This document shows, piece by piece, positions 8,468 to 16,469 of a stretch of DNA of 23,597 nt. Made by a program: the position numbers and the translations under genes. The stretch's first letter is position 1; every line of letters starts with the position of its first letter. The stretch lies in assembly GCA_031368465.1 (NCBI GenBank), contig JANMNT010000275.1, positions 1 to 23,597 of the forward strand, read 5' to 3'. The notes beneath the pieces were generated by a model, which had not been told where the DNA came from, did not search any database, and saw nothing but the letters and a program-made list of their open reading frames with translations. The DNA is from UKL13-2 sp031368465. GTDB lineage: Bacteria > Pseudomonadota > Gammaproteobacteria > Burkholderiales > Usitatibacteraceae.

Positions 8468-8776
8468 ATGAAACGTGTTTACTCAGCCCTGCATTTGCCT
8501 GACGCCCACTTGCTGCGCGATCTATTGGCGCACGCCGGCATTCCGGCATTTGTGTTTAACGAGAACGCCGCATCGGCAATCGGGTTGGTGCCGGTTGGCA
8601 CGGCACAACCGCAGGTATGGATTGCACAGCCGCATCAGGAGCAACACGCAAGGGCCATCATCGCCGACTATCAAACACGGCCCGCGACCATCGATACCTG
8701 GACCTGCGCGCATTGCACCGAGGTGAATCCCGGCGAATTTGAGTCTTGCTGGCAATGCAGCGCCGTTCGCGAATAA
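8468..8776 (+). CDS. DUF2007-like small protein with C-terminal zinc ribbon
   Basis: A 102-residue cytoplasmic protein without signal or membrane segments. Residues 1-70 fit the DUF2007 (putative signal-transducing) fold: MKRVYSA...DAHLLRDLLAHAGIPAFVFNE followed by PQVWIAQPHQEQHARAII. The tail is W-T-C80-x2-C83-x10-C94-x2-C97, a RanBP2-type zinc ribbon pattern often found on short regulatory proteins. The function is unknown. I start at the ATG at 8468, which begins with the conserved MKRVYSA; the upstream in-frame TTG adds one residue. The Shine-Dalgarno is weak. It converges on astB with 30 bases between the stop codons and no clear bidirectional terminator there. Confidence 0.8.
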   Translation: MKRVYSALHLPDAHLLRDLLAHAGIPAFVFNENAASAIGLVPVGTAQPQVWIAQPHQEQHARAIIADYQTRPATIDTWTCAHCTEVNPGEFESCWQCSAVRE

Positions 8777-8806
8777 CGTCAGCCGCAAGTCAAACGTCGA
8801 ACAAAC

Positions 8807-10150
8807 CTAGCGCTGGAACGGATAGACGCTGCCGAGGTTAAGGATTTGTGTCAGTTCATCGAGTGCGGCTCGCACCTCGCCGACAAGCCGCGGATCGGTC
8901 AATTCGTCGTCACCCATCCGATCTCGGTAGTGTTTGCCCACCCAGGCGCTGAGCGACAAATAAAGCGCATCGGTGAATACAACCCCCGGATTGACCGCGT
9001 CCGCCTGCGTGACATTGAGTTCGACTCGCAGCCGCAGGCACGCCGGCCCGCCACCGTTCATCATGCTCTCGCGCAAATCAAATATCAGCAATTCGTCGAT
9101 CGGCCCGCCGCCCTCGACCATTGCATTCAGGTATCGCCACACACTCGCGGTCTTGCGGCATTCTTCAGGCACAACAATTGCCAGCTTGCCGCTTGGATCA
9201 TCCGGTTTGGACAACAACTGGCTGTTGAACAGATAACTCGCAACCGCGTCAGCCACCGGCACATCGGCATCATCGACTGTGACAACCCGAATACCGCCGC
9301 GGGACTTTGTCCGCAGGTTTTCTATCACCGCTTGCTGATTGAGAAAGGCGCGTTCGTGGCAGAACAATACATCACGATGACCGACGGCAATCACGTCGTT
9401 GTGAAACACGCCCGCATCAATCACATCCGGATGCTGTTGTGCAAACACCGTGTGCGCATCGTCGAGCCCGTGCAAACGCGCAACCGCGGCTGACGCCTCA
9501 AGGGTCTGCCGGGCCGGATAACGTTTTGGCATCGGGGTCGACGGGTTGAAACCTTCAGCGCCATAAACAAAAAACTCCACCCCGCGATTGCCGATCACGT
9601 CGCAAAAACGCGTGTGATTGGCCGCGCCTTCGTCACCAAACTGCGGACAGGAAGGCAATGCCGCATGATGTACAAAGTGTGACGGGTCGGCAAACATCGC
9701 CTGCAGCAATCGCGATGTCGTCGGGTGCTCCATCGAGCGGTGAAATTTGTTGTTCAAGTTTGCCGCGGTGAAGTGCACGCGCTGATCCGCCGTGTTGGCG
9801 CTTGGGCTGACCGTTGCCGCGTTAGCCGCCCACATCGACGACGCCGACATGGCACCGTTAAAAATTTGCCTTGCCTCACGCGCCGCGACGCTGATCACGC
9901 TGGCGTCGTCACCACTGAACCCAAGCGCACGCAGCGCGGCGAGGTTTGGCCGCTCTTGTGGCGCAAGTACACCCTGCTTCCAGCCGCGATCGTGCAGCGC
10001 CTTCATTTTGGCCAGACCCTGCAGCGCCGCCAGTTTCGGATTGGCCACCACGCCTTGATTTTTTGCCGACGCAATATTGCCAAACGACAGGCCGCTGTAA
10101 TTGTGGGTCGGGCCGACCAGACCGTCAAAATTCCACTCTTGTGCACTCAT
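8807..10150 (-). CDS. astB: N-succinylarginine dihydrolase
   Basis: Second enzyme of the arginine succinyltransferase pathway: N2-succinylarginine to N2-succinylornithine + CO2 + 2 NH3, in the cytoplasm. The 447 residues equal the E. coli AstB length. It opens with EWNFDGLVGPTHNYSGLSFGN; the catalytic set of this guanidine-modifying family is visible as Glu174 (FGDEGAANH), His250 (FHND) and Cys371 (GGGPACLRLRV). The ATG at 10150 overlaps the astD stop by four bases (ATGA), indicating translational coupling; longer in-frame extensions run into astD. It is the last gene of the aru array on this strand; aruE, which follows in some genomes, is not present. Confidence 0.96.
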   Translation of the reverse strand: MSAQEWNFDGLVGPTHNYSGLSFGNIASAKNQGVVANPKLAALQGLAKMKALHDRGWKQGVLAPQERPNLAALRALGFSGDDASVISVAAREARQIFNGAMSASSMWAANAATVSPSANTADQRVHFTAANLNNKFHRSMEHPTTSRLLQAMFADPSHFVHHAALPSCPQFGDEGAANHTRFCDVIGNRGVEFFVYGAEGFNPSTPMPKRYPARQTLEASAAVARLHGLDDAHTVFAQQHPDVIDAGVFHNDVIAVGHRDVLFCHERAFLNQQAVIENLRTKSRGGIRVVTVDDADVPVADAVASYLFNSQLLSKPDDPSGKLAIVVPEECRKTASVWRYLNAMVEGGGPIDELLIFDLRESMMNGGGPACLRLRVELNVTQADAVNPGVVFTDALYLSLSAWVGKHYRDRMGDDELTDPRLVGEVRAALDELTQILNLGSVYPFQR

Positions 10151-11610
10151 AGCGTCAACCCCGGTGGCAGCTTGGCGGGGAGCGTGATGGTCTCCGACTC
10201 GAGGCTGGCCTGTGGATAGGCACAATAGTCAGCCGCGTAATAGGCGCTGGCACGATGATTGCCGGACGCGCCAATACCACCGAACGGCGAAGCACTTGAC
10301 GCGCCGGTCAACGGCCGGTTCCAATTCACAATGCCGGCGCGGATGTGTCGCTCAAAATAACTGTATTCATCGCGGTTTACCGACAACAGCCCCGCTGCAA
10401 GACCGTAACGAGATTGATTGGCGTGCTTGATGGCGCCATCGAGCGTTTGATAGCGGATCAATTGCAACAACGGGCCGAAATTTTCTTCATCAGGAAGGTC
10501 ACCGATGCCGGTCACATCAATCAGGCCTGCCGACAACATGGCACTGCCCGGCTGTATCAATTTCATCTCCAGACGCACCGCCGCGCCCCGCGCGATCAGC
10601 TTTTGTTGCGCCGCCAACAACTTCTGCGCCGCATCAATCGAGATGACGGCGCCCATGAACGGCGGTGGATCAGCGTCGAAACTGCCCACACGCAAATTGC
10701 CGGCAACCTCAATCAACCGGTTCAACAATGCGTCACCGGCCTCGCCTTGTGCGACATAAAGTCTGCGTGCACAGGTGCAACGCTGGCCTGCCGAGATGTA
10801 CGCCGACTGAACAATGTGATGAACGGTCGCGTCGATATCGTTGATCTCACTGACGATAAGCGGATTGACGCCGCCCATTTCCAACGCCAGAATTTTTCCG
10901 GGTTGTCCGCCAAACGTTTGATGAATCGCGTGGCCAGTTGCCGAGCTGCCGGTGAAAAACAGTCCATCTATCTGAGCGTGATTGGCCAGCGCCACACCGG
11001 TTTCCCGCGCGCCCTGCACCATGTTCAACACGCCGTCGGGCAATCCGGCCTGTTGCCATATTTTTACGGTGAATTCTGCAACAGCAGGCGACAGTTCGGA
11101 TGGTTTAAAGACAACCGTATTACCCGCAATCAATGCCGGCACGATGTGGCCATTCGGCAAATGGCCCGGAAAGTTGTACGGGCCGAATATCGCCACCACG
11201 CCGTGCGGACGATGGCGCAATACCACTTGGGCGTCCGCGATCGCCGACGTTTTTTCGCCGGTGCGCTCGTGGTAGGCCTTGATCGATATATCAACCTTGG
11301 CAATCATGGTCGCAACTTCGGTGACTGCTTCCCACAGCGGCTTGCCGGTCTCGCGCCCAATAATCTGCGCCATCGCCGCTTGTTGTTGGCCCAGCGTCAC
11401 CGCGAATTGGCGGACAATCTGCAGACGTGTTTCGAGTGGTGCCAGCGACCATGCCGGAAACGCTTCACGCGCCGCCGACAACGCCGAAGTCACGTCAGCC
11501 GCGTCAGCCGCATTACCCTGCCAGACGATTTCCTGGGTGACCGGATTACGTGACGTAAACGTCGTGCCGCCACCTTGAAGCCAGTTGCCGCCGATAAAAT
11601 TATTTGCCAT
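10147..11610 (-). CDS. astD: N-succinylglutamate 5-semialdehyde dehydrogenase
   Basis: Fourth enzyme of the AST pathway, oxidising N2-succinylglutamate semialdehyde to N2-succinylglutamate with NAD+. The 487 residues form one aldehyde dehydrogenase: oxyanion-hole Asn146 in GPYNFPGH, the cofactor loop GSSATG at 221-226, general base Glu244 in LEMGG and nucleophile Cys278 in AGQRCTCARR. The N-terminal NNFIGGNWLQGGG and PNGHIVPALIAGNTV are typical of AstD rather than other ALDHs. It lies 71 bases after aruG, with a hairpin in the gap, and overlaps astB by ATGA. No strong Shine-Dalgarno precedes its ATG. Confidence 0.96.
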   Translation of the reverse strand: MANNFIGGNWLQGGGTTFTSRNPVTQEIVWQGNAADAADVTSALSAAREAFPAWSLAPLETRLQIVRQFAVTLGQQQAAMAQIIGRETGKPLWEAVTEVATMIAKVDISIKAYHERTGEKTSAIADAQVVLRHRPHGVVAIFGPYNFPGHLPNGHIVPALIAGNTVVFKPSELSPAVAEFTVKIWQQAGLPDGVLNMVQGARETGVALANHAQIDGLFFTGSSATGHAIHQTFGGQPGKILALEMGGVNPLIVSEINDIDATVHHIVQSAYISAGQRCTCARRLYVAQGEAGDALLNRLIEVAGNLRVGSFDADPPPFMGAVISIDAAQKLLAAQQKLIARGAAVRLEMKLIQPGSAMLSAGLIDVTGIGDLPDEENFGPLLQLIRYQTLDGAIKHANQSRYGLAAGLLSVNRDEYSYFERHIRAGIVNWNRPLTGASSASPFGGIGASGNHRASAYYAADYCAYPQASLESETITLPAKLPPGLTL

Positions 11611-11639
11611 GTTGCGTCTTTAGAAAATGTTACGGGAGG

Positions 11640-11668
11640 TTTGCAGGCCGCCTGGTTGCGGCTGCAAA
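11640..11668 (-). other. Hairpin between aruG and astD
   Basis: TTTGCA (11640-11645) pairs with TGCAAA (11663-11668) and GCCGC (11647-11651) with GCGGC (11658-11662), with one bulged G at 11646 and a CTGGTT loop. No U-run follows on the minus strand, so an mRNA-stability or processing element is more likely than a terminator. Confidence 0.45.
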
Positions 11669-11681
11669 ACGCATATTGACG

Positions 11682-12734
11682 TTAGTAATGCCGGTCGGCT
11701 GGACGCAGCGGCACAATACGAACGTCATCGCCAACCGAAACGCCAAGTGCGGTCGCGGTTTCAGCGTCAAGGGCAATGCCATCGCCTGCGCTTATCACCC
11801 GCGCCAGTCCCACCGCAAAATGCTCGATGCCGGTGCCACATACCAACATTGGCACGGAATCAGCACCTGCCGGCGCCTCTCCGGCGGTGAGCAATTTCAC
11901 CACACGATGGATCGTGCTCTTTTTGACCGCGTCAATATCATCCAGGTTGCATTCGAGTGCGGGACCGGCGTCAAAAATATCAACGTGGCCTTCATAACGA
12001 AAGCCCTCCTGCTCGAGCAATCGGCGTGCCGGCTTGGTTAGTTCGTGGGTTTCGCCAATGACCGCCTGCGCTTCCGGTGACAGGAAGGAACTGTAGAGCG
12101 GATGCTTGGGCATCAATTCAGCAACAAATGATTTTTTGCCGATGCCGGTCAGATAATCGGCCTCGGCAAAATCCATCGAGAAAAAATGTCTGCCGAGACT
12201 TTCCCAAAACGGCGAACGCCCGTCGGCATCAGACACCCCGCGCAGCTCGGCGATGACCTTCATGGCAAAAAACTGGCGGAACTGCGCCATGAATAACAGG
12301 CGCGATTTGGACAACAATGCACCGTTGCGACCGACACGAAACTCTGGATGCAAGAATAATGAACACAGCTCGCTTGCCCCGGTGTGGTCATTTGACAAAA
12401 ACAGGGTCGGCGTCTGGGTGAAAATGCCGAGTTCGCGCGACGCGTTCACAACCGTGCCGACGCGGTAGGAATACCACGGCTCGCGCAGACCGACCGCACC
12501 GGCGATGGCACACACACCGACCACACGGCCGGATGCAACATCGGCCATGACAAACATCCATTGCTCATCGGCCCGTACCGCCGTGCGGGCGAATGTGGCA
12601 AGTGAGGAGGTGATACGCGCCTGCAGCAACGCTTCGTTGTCGGGCAACGTTGTCAGCCCGACACCGACCCCGCCGCGGACCAACGCTAACAACTGCGCCA
12701 GATCATCCTGCCGGATCGGCCGCACGATTACCAT
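11682..12734 (-). CDS. aruG: Arginine/ornithine N-succinyltransferase, beta subunit
   Basis: First step of the AST pathway: arginine (or ornithine) + succinyl-CoA to N2-succinylarginine + CoA. The 350 residues show the AstA family pattern: VRPIRQDDLAQLLAL at the start, SFVAELMPKHPLYSSFL near the middle, GRHFFSMDFAEADYLTG before it and VDIFDAGPALEC after it. In Pseudomonas the enzyme is a heteromer of AruF and AruG; this gene follows its partner with a 7-base overlap (12728-12734) and uses a GGAGAG site inside it. Of the two paralogues this copy better keeps the ADYLTG segment of single-gene AstA. Assignment as beta rests on gene order and family resemblance. Confidence 0.93.
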   Translation of the reverse strand: MVIVRPIRQDDLAQLLALVRGGVGVGLTTLPDNEALLQARITSSLATFARTAVRADEQWMFVMADVASGRVVGVCAIAGAVGLREPWYSYRVGTVVNASRELGIFTQTPTLFLSNDHTGASELCSLFLHPEFRVGRNGALLSKSRLLFMAQFRQFFAMKVIAELRGVSDADGRSPFWESLGRHFFSMDFAEADYLTGIGKKSFVAELMPKHPLYSSFLSPEAQAVIGETHELTKPARRLLEQEGFRYEGHVDIFDAGPALECNLDDIDAVKKSTIHRVVKLLTAGEAPAGADSVPMLVCGTGIEHFAVGLARVISAGDGIALDAETATALGVSVGDDVRIVPLRPADRHY

Positions 12735-13783
12735 GCCATCTCTCCGGTGGTTGGTGGCACCAGGTCGACACTGCGGACGATATCCCCACCAACCACGCCC
12801 AGTGCCTCCGCCACGTCCGGCGACAGGCCGATACCCGCGCCACCAACGCCGCCGACACGAATGCGTCCGAGCAATGCACGGAAATGTTCGGCCTTGGTGT
12901 TGGCGATGATTGAAACGTATTCGGTACCATCACTCGCGAAATGACCATCCACGCGGCTGCGGTGCTGATAACGCACCGAGCGCAGCGTATCGACGCGTGC
13001 TTCGACCGTGGGACCGCCATCGAAAATATCGATATAAGTATCCGGTTCAAAGCCTTCGTCCATCAGAATCCCGAACGGCAGTTCGCCATCCGGATGCAAC
13101 TGGCCGATGGCAAGCTTGGCCTCGTCCGGCAACAGCGGCACGTAGATCGGATACTGCGGCATCAATTCGGCAATAAAGGTTTTGCTGCGACCGCCGGAGA
13201 GTTGTTCGGCCTGCGGATAATCCATGCCAAAAAAGCGCCGGCCCACCGCGTTCCAGAATGGTGAATTGCCATCGACGTCACAAACGCCGGGATTTTCTGC
13301 CGCCAGTTTTTCAGCAAAACGCTGCCGATGTTCAGCGATAAACAGCAGCCGTGCACGTGACAACAATTGCGGCAGGTCGCCGTCAGCCAGCGCCGGATCA
13401 ATGTAGAACGACGTCAACAATGAATAGCCGGTCAAATCGTGGCAAAGGTGCAGGGCGTGAATCTTGTTGCTGACTCTGAGCTCTTGCGAGGCATGCACAA
13501 TAATTTCGTTGCGATACGAATAAAAACGGTCGTGGAAACCGGCTGAGGCGGCGATGCCACTGGTGCCGACAATTTCACCTGTCGTGACATTCTCAAGCAC
13601 AAAAAAATACGTCTCCTCACCCGGCACATCAACTTCCACAGACATCGAATAACGCGAGTTGCTGATTTTTTCCAGCAGGCGGTCGCGATCCGGCGGCAGC
13701 GATGTGATGCCGATCGCACTTTTGGCGGCAATCGCCTCGATTTGTGGCAAGTCGGCAAGCTGTGCCGTGCGCAAGACGTACAT
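12728..13783 (-). CDS. aruF: Arginine/ornithine N-succinyltransferase, alpha subunit
   Basis: Partner of the AruG-type subunit in arginine succinylation. The 351 residues start MYVLRTAQLADLPQIEAIA; I chose the ATG at 13783 because the 39-codon extension upstream is Arg/Pro-rich, unlike the family and overlaps the end of aruC. Family blocks are GITSLPPDR, FYSYRNEIIVHASQEL, GRRFFGMDYPQAEQLSGG, FIAELMPQYPIYVPLL and IDIFDGGPTVEA. It differs from AruG at the region matching ADYLTG, as expected for a diverged tandem duplicate. The order aruC-F-G-D-B matches Pseudomonas aeruginosa. Confidence 0.93.
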   Translation of the reverse strand: MYVLRTAQLADLPQIEAIAAKSAIGITSLPPDRDRLLEKISNSRYSMSVEVDVPGEETYFFVLENVTTGEIVGTSGIAASAGFHDRFYSYRNEIIVHASQELRVSNKIHALHLCHDLTGYSLLTSFYIDPALADGDLPQLLSRARLLFIAEHRQRFAEKLAAENPGVCDVDGNSPFWNAVGRRFFGMDYPQAEQLSGGRSKTFIAELMPQYPIYVPLLPDEAKLAIGQLHPDGELPFGILMDEGFEPDTYIDIFDGGPTVEARVDTLRSVRYQHRSRVDGHFASDGTEYVSIIANTKAEHFRALLGRIRVGGVGGAGIGLSPDVAEALGVVGGDIVRSVDLVPPTTGEMAW

Positions 13784-13823
13784 GGTTACTGTTTCATTCT
13801 CTGGGTTGTGGTTGGGGTTAGGC

Positions 13824-15148
13824 TCAGGCCGCCTTGGCAACCTGCGAGGAGACGTTCGCCGCGCGCACACCGGCGATAAATTTCTCAATAGCCGTGCCAA
13901 AACGCTCGAGCCCCAGACGGATATCTTCCGGTGTGATCAACAATGACGGCGCCAAACGCATGACCGACGGGCCGGCAATCAACAACAGCAGGCCTTCGAC
14001 TTCGCCGGCCTTCACCAGATCTTTGCCATGACCGGCAAACTCGGCCGCCAACTCACAGCCGATCAACAAGCCGTCACCACGCACCTCTTTGAATACACCA
14101 TATTTTTTATTGAGTTCGGCCAAGCCATCGAACATCAGTTGATGGCGAACAGTCACGCCGGCAAGTGTGGCGGGGTCGGCGACAATATCAAGACCGCATC
14201 GGCCACCGCGCAGGCCAGCGGATTACCGCCGTAGGTGCTACCGTGTGCACCGACGCCAAAACTTTTTGCCACCGTGTCGGTGGTCAACATCGCACCGATC
14301 GGAAAACCGCCGCCCAATCCCTTGGCCGAGGTCAGAATATCCGGCGTGACGCCGCACTTCATGTAGGCATATAACGCACCGGTACGGCCCGCACCTGATT
14401 GCACTTCATCAAAAATCAGCAGCGCCTTGTGCTGATCACAAAGGTCACGCAAACGCTGCAAAAATTCACGCTTGGCCGGTGTCACACCGCCCTCGCCCTG
14501 AATCGGCTCGACAATCACCGCACAGGTCTTGTCGGAAATCGCGGCCTCGGCGGCGGCGATATCATTAAACGGCAGGTGGCGGATACCCTGCGGCAGCGGG
14601 CCGAAGCCCTGCGTGTATTTTGCCTGCCCGCCAACGCTTACAGTGAACAGTGTGCGCCCATGGAAGCTGTTGTCAAACGCGATGATTTCATTTTTGTCGG
14701 TGGTCGAGGTGGTGCAATAACAACCCTGCTCGCACTTTTCTTCGCGTCCGTGCGGAAAATGATCGCTGGCAAATTTTCGCGCCAGCTTCAACGCCGCCTC
14801 ATTGGCCTCGGCACCGGAGTTGCAAAAAAAGATGCGTTCGGCGAAAGTTTTTTCAACCAGATGTTTGGCAAGCCGGATGGCCGGCTCATTGGTCATGACA
14901 TTGGCGACGTGCCAAATCTTGTCGGCCTGCGCTTTCAACGCGCCAACCACATGCGGGTGGGTGTGTCCGACCGCCGACACGGCAATGCCGCCGGCAAAGT
15001 CGACATATTCCCGCCCTGCCTGATCCCACACGCGTGAGCCATGTCCACGCACCGGAATAAATCCGGCCGGCGCGTAATTGGGTACCATGACCTCGTCAAA
15101 TTGACTGCGGGTGACGGCGGTATCGCGATTCACGGATTTGTTATGCAT
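13824..15148 (-). pseudogene. aruC: Succinylornithine/acetylornithine aminotransferase, frameshifted
   Basis: A class III PLP aminotransferase, third step of the AST pathway (succinylornithine + 2-oxoglutarate to succinylglutamate semialdehyde + glutamate). The first frame (from ATG 15148) carries FAGGIAV, FFCNSGAEANEAA (107-119), FHGRT, FDEVQSG and PLP-binding Lys276 in SAKGLGGGFP. It then leaves the family after ACAVADAV (319) and stops at TGA 14150-14152. The family sequence resumes in another frame as LDIVADPATLAG and VRGDGLLIG, ending at 13824. The junction is at about 14192-14193 (GCGGTCTTGAT) and is mended by one extra base; the intact protein would be about 441 residues. An additional oddity is a cysteine-rich insert at about 132-152. 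There is no homopolymer or slippery heptamer. It could be a recent mutation or a sequencing/assembly error. Confidence 0.85.
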
Positions 15149-15204
15149 GATGATTCTCTCTAAAAAAGCCCAAGTCGTTACGACCACTACAATTCAACAT
15201 TGAT

Positions 15205-15248
15205 ATTTTAGTCCCCGTCAGACGCATCGTCCTATCGCAAAAGCGACC
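15205..15248 (-). promoter_or_regulatory. Candidate activator-dependent promoter for aruC with ArgR-like half-site
   Basis: A TAAAAT -10 at 15210-15205 has a non-consensus AGGACG at the -35 position (15233-15228, 17-base spacer). Next to it lies GGTCGC-N8-TA (15248-15233), a degenerate match to an ArgR half-site. This fits an activator-dependent promoter between argR and aruC, but the site is one degraded half and the second GTCGC (15274-15269) is out of the 21-base phase. Confidence 0.35.
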
Positions 15249-15264
15249 AAGATTTGCAAAAGCG
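15237..15264. repeat. Short direct repeat in the argR-aruC gap
   Basis: GCAAAAGCG occurs at 15237-15245 and again at 15256-15264, 19 bases apart. Each copy overlaps the candidate regulatory site upstream of aruC. It could be an operator pair or chance. Confidence 0.35.
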
Positions 15265-15279
15265 CAAGGCGACGGGTGG

Positions 15280-16296
15280 TTAATTGCCATTTTTATCTTG
15301 ATCGGAAAGCCTGGTCTCGGCGGCAGCGGTCGACAATGCCACCAACCGGCGGCTGCGCTCGTCGCGCGGCGTCATGCCGAAATGTCCGCGGTATGCGCTG
15401 GAAAAATGCGGGCCCGACGAAAATCCGCACGACAGGCCGATCTGCAAAATCGATTGGCTGGTTTCACGCAACAACTGACGTGCACGTGTCAGGCGCATTT
15501 CCAAATAGTAGCGGGACGGCAGACTGTCGAGGTGCTGCTTGAACAAGCGCTCGAGCTGCCGTCGCGACACCCCGACCAGCCGGGCGATTTCCTCGGTCGG
15601 CAGCGGCTCTTCGAAGTTGGCTTCCATCAGCGACACCGCCTCGGTCAATTTGGGCTGCCCGCCACCGATGCGCGCCGACAGCGGCACCCGCTGGCGCTCG
15701 TCGGCGCTGCGCGCACGTTCAATACCGAGATGATCCATGACATCTGCGGTCATTTCCGCGCCGATGTGCGTTGTGACCAGCGCCAACAACAAATCCTGCG
15801 CGGCCTGGCCACCCGCCGCCGTCAACCGTTTACCGTCAATTTCAAAAATATGTGACGACACCACCACATCCGGGAAGCGCTCGGCAAACAACGCACTGTA
15901 GGGCCAATGAATCGTCGCGCGATAACCATCAAGCAGCCCCGCGCGCGCGAGAAGCCATGCGCCGGTGCCAACACCGCCGAGCGTTATGCCGTGGCTGTCG
16001 GCGAGTTTGAGTTTGGCGATCAACTCGTCGTGGCCGCTTTCCGGCAGTGGCGCATCCCCAACCACGATTGCCATGTCGAGCGTGACAATGTCGTCGATGG
16101 ACATATCGGGAAGCACGGCAATTTGTGTTGCACTCTTCAATGGCTGCCCGACATTGCCGACCATACTGACGCGAATCGGCGTGTTATTGGCAATATCGTT
16201 GACCGCTTCGATCACCCCGAGCGCGCTGCCGAGTGCGGCCAGCGAAAATCGCGGCAGCAGGATAAAGCCTATTTCACGGAAGGCATCGCGGGGCAT
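15280..16296 (-). CDS. argR: AraC-family arginine-responsive regulator, Pseudomonas ArgR type
   Basis: A 338-residue transcription factor. Residues about 8-180 form the DJ-1/glutamine-amidotransferase-like domain (FILLPRFSLAALGSALGVIE, GGVGTGAWLLARAGLLDG). Residues about 215-315 are a two-helix-turn-helix AraC domain (LPTEEIARLVGVSRRQLERLF and the second HTH SILQIGLSCGFSSGPHFSSAYRGHFGMTPR). This architecture and its place directly after aotP and before aruC match Pseudomonas aeruginosa ArgR, which activates aot and aru genes with arginine; it is unrelated to E. coli ArgR. I chose ATG 16296, where the family begins; an upstream TTG would add a Cys-rich tail. No clear Shine-Dalgarno is seen. 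Confidence 0.9.
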   Translation of the reverse strand: MPRDAFREIGFILLPRFSLAALGSALGVIEAVNDIANNTPIRVSMVGNVGQPLKSATQIAVLPDMSIDDIVTLDMAIVVGDAPLPESGHDELIAKLKLADSHGITLGGVGTGAWLLARAGLLDGYRATIHWPYSALFAERFPDVVVSSHIFEIDGKRLTAAGGQAAQDLLLALVTTHIGAEMTADVMDHLGIERARSADERQRVPLSARIGGGQPKLTEAVSLMEANFEEPLPTEEIARLVGVSRRQLERLFKQHLDSLPSRYYLEMRLTRARQLLRETSQSILQIGLSCGFSSGPHFSSAYRGHFGMTPRDERSRRLVALSTAAAETRLSDQDKNGN

Positions 16297-16355
16297 ATTG
16301 GCGTGGGCTTGGCATTGGCAGCAGCAAGCCAAACGACCGCATGCAAAAGTCGTTT

Positions 16356-16401
16356 ATTGGCGGGCATTTTCAAGCATTTTTGCCTGAAAAACCCCGCCAA
16401 T
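16356..16401 (-). other. Long hairpin between aotP and argR
   Basis: ATTGGCGGG (16356-16364) pairs with CCCGCCAAT (16393-16401), and inside it TTTTCA (16367-16372) pairs with TGAAAA (16385-16390); a 12-base loop remains. It lies in the 173-base gap after aotP, which otherwise shows no gene. There is no U-run on the minus strand. It may reduce read-through into argR or set an mRNA end. Confidence 0.55.
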
Positions 16402-16469
16402 GCTTGCGTTTACTGGTGGTGTTGCTGTTTGCCCGCAGCGCACTGCGGGTGCACCATTTTACCGGCCAA

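Noticed and set aside
10345..11553. A 402-codon open frame on the plus strand inside astD
   Set aside because: It is antisense to an intact aldehyde dehydrogenase and has no recognisable domain.
14150..14200. Programmed -1 frameshift in aruC
   Set aside because: Re-reading one C would join the frames, but there is no X-XXY-YYZ slippery heptamer, no clear stimulatory structure and no precedent I know in this family; a mutation or error is simpler.
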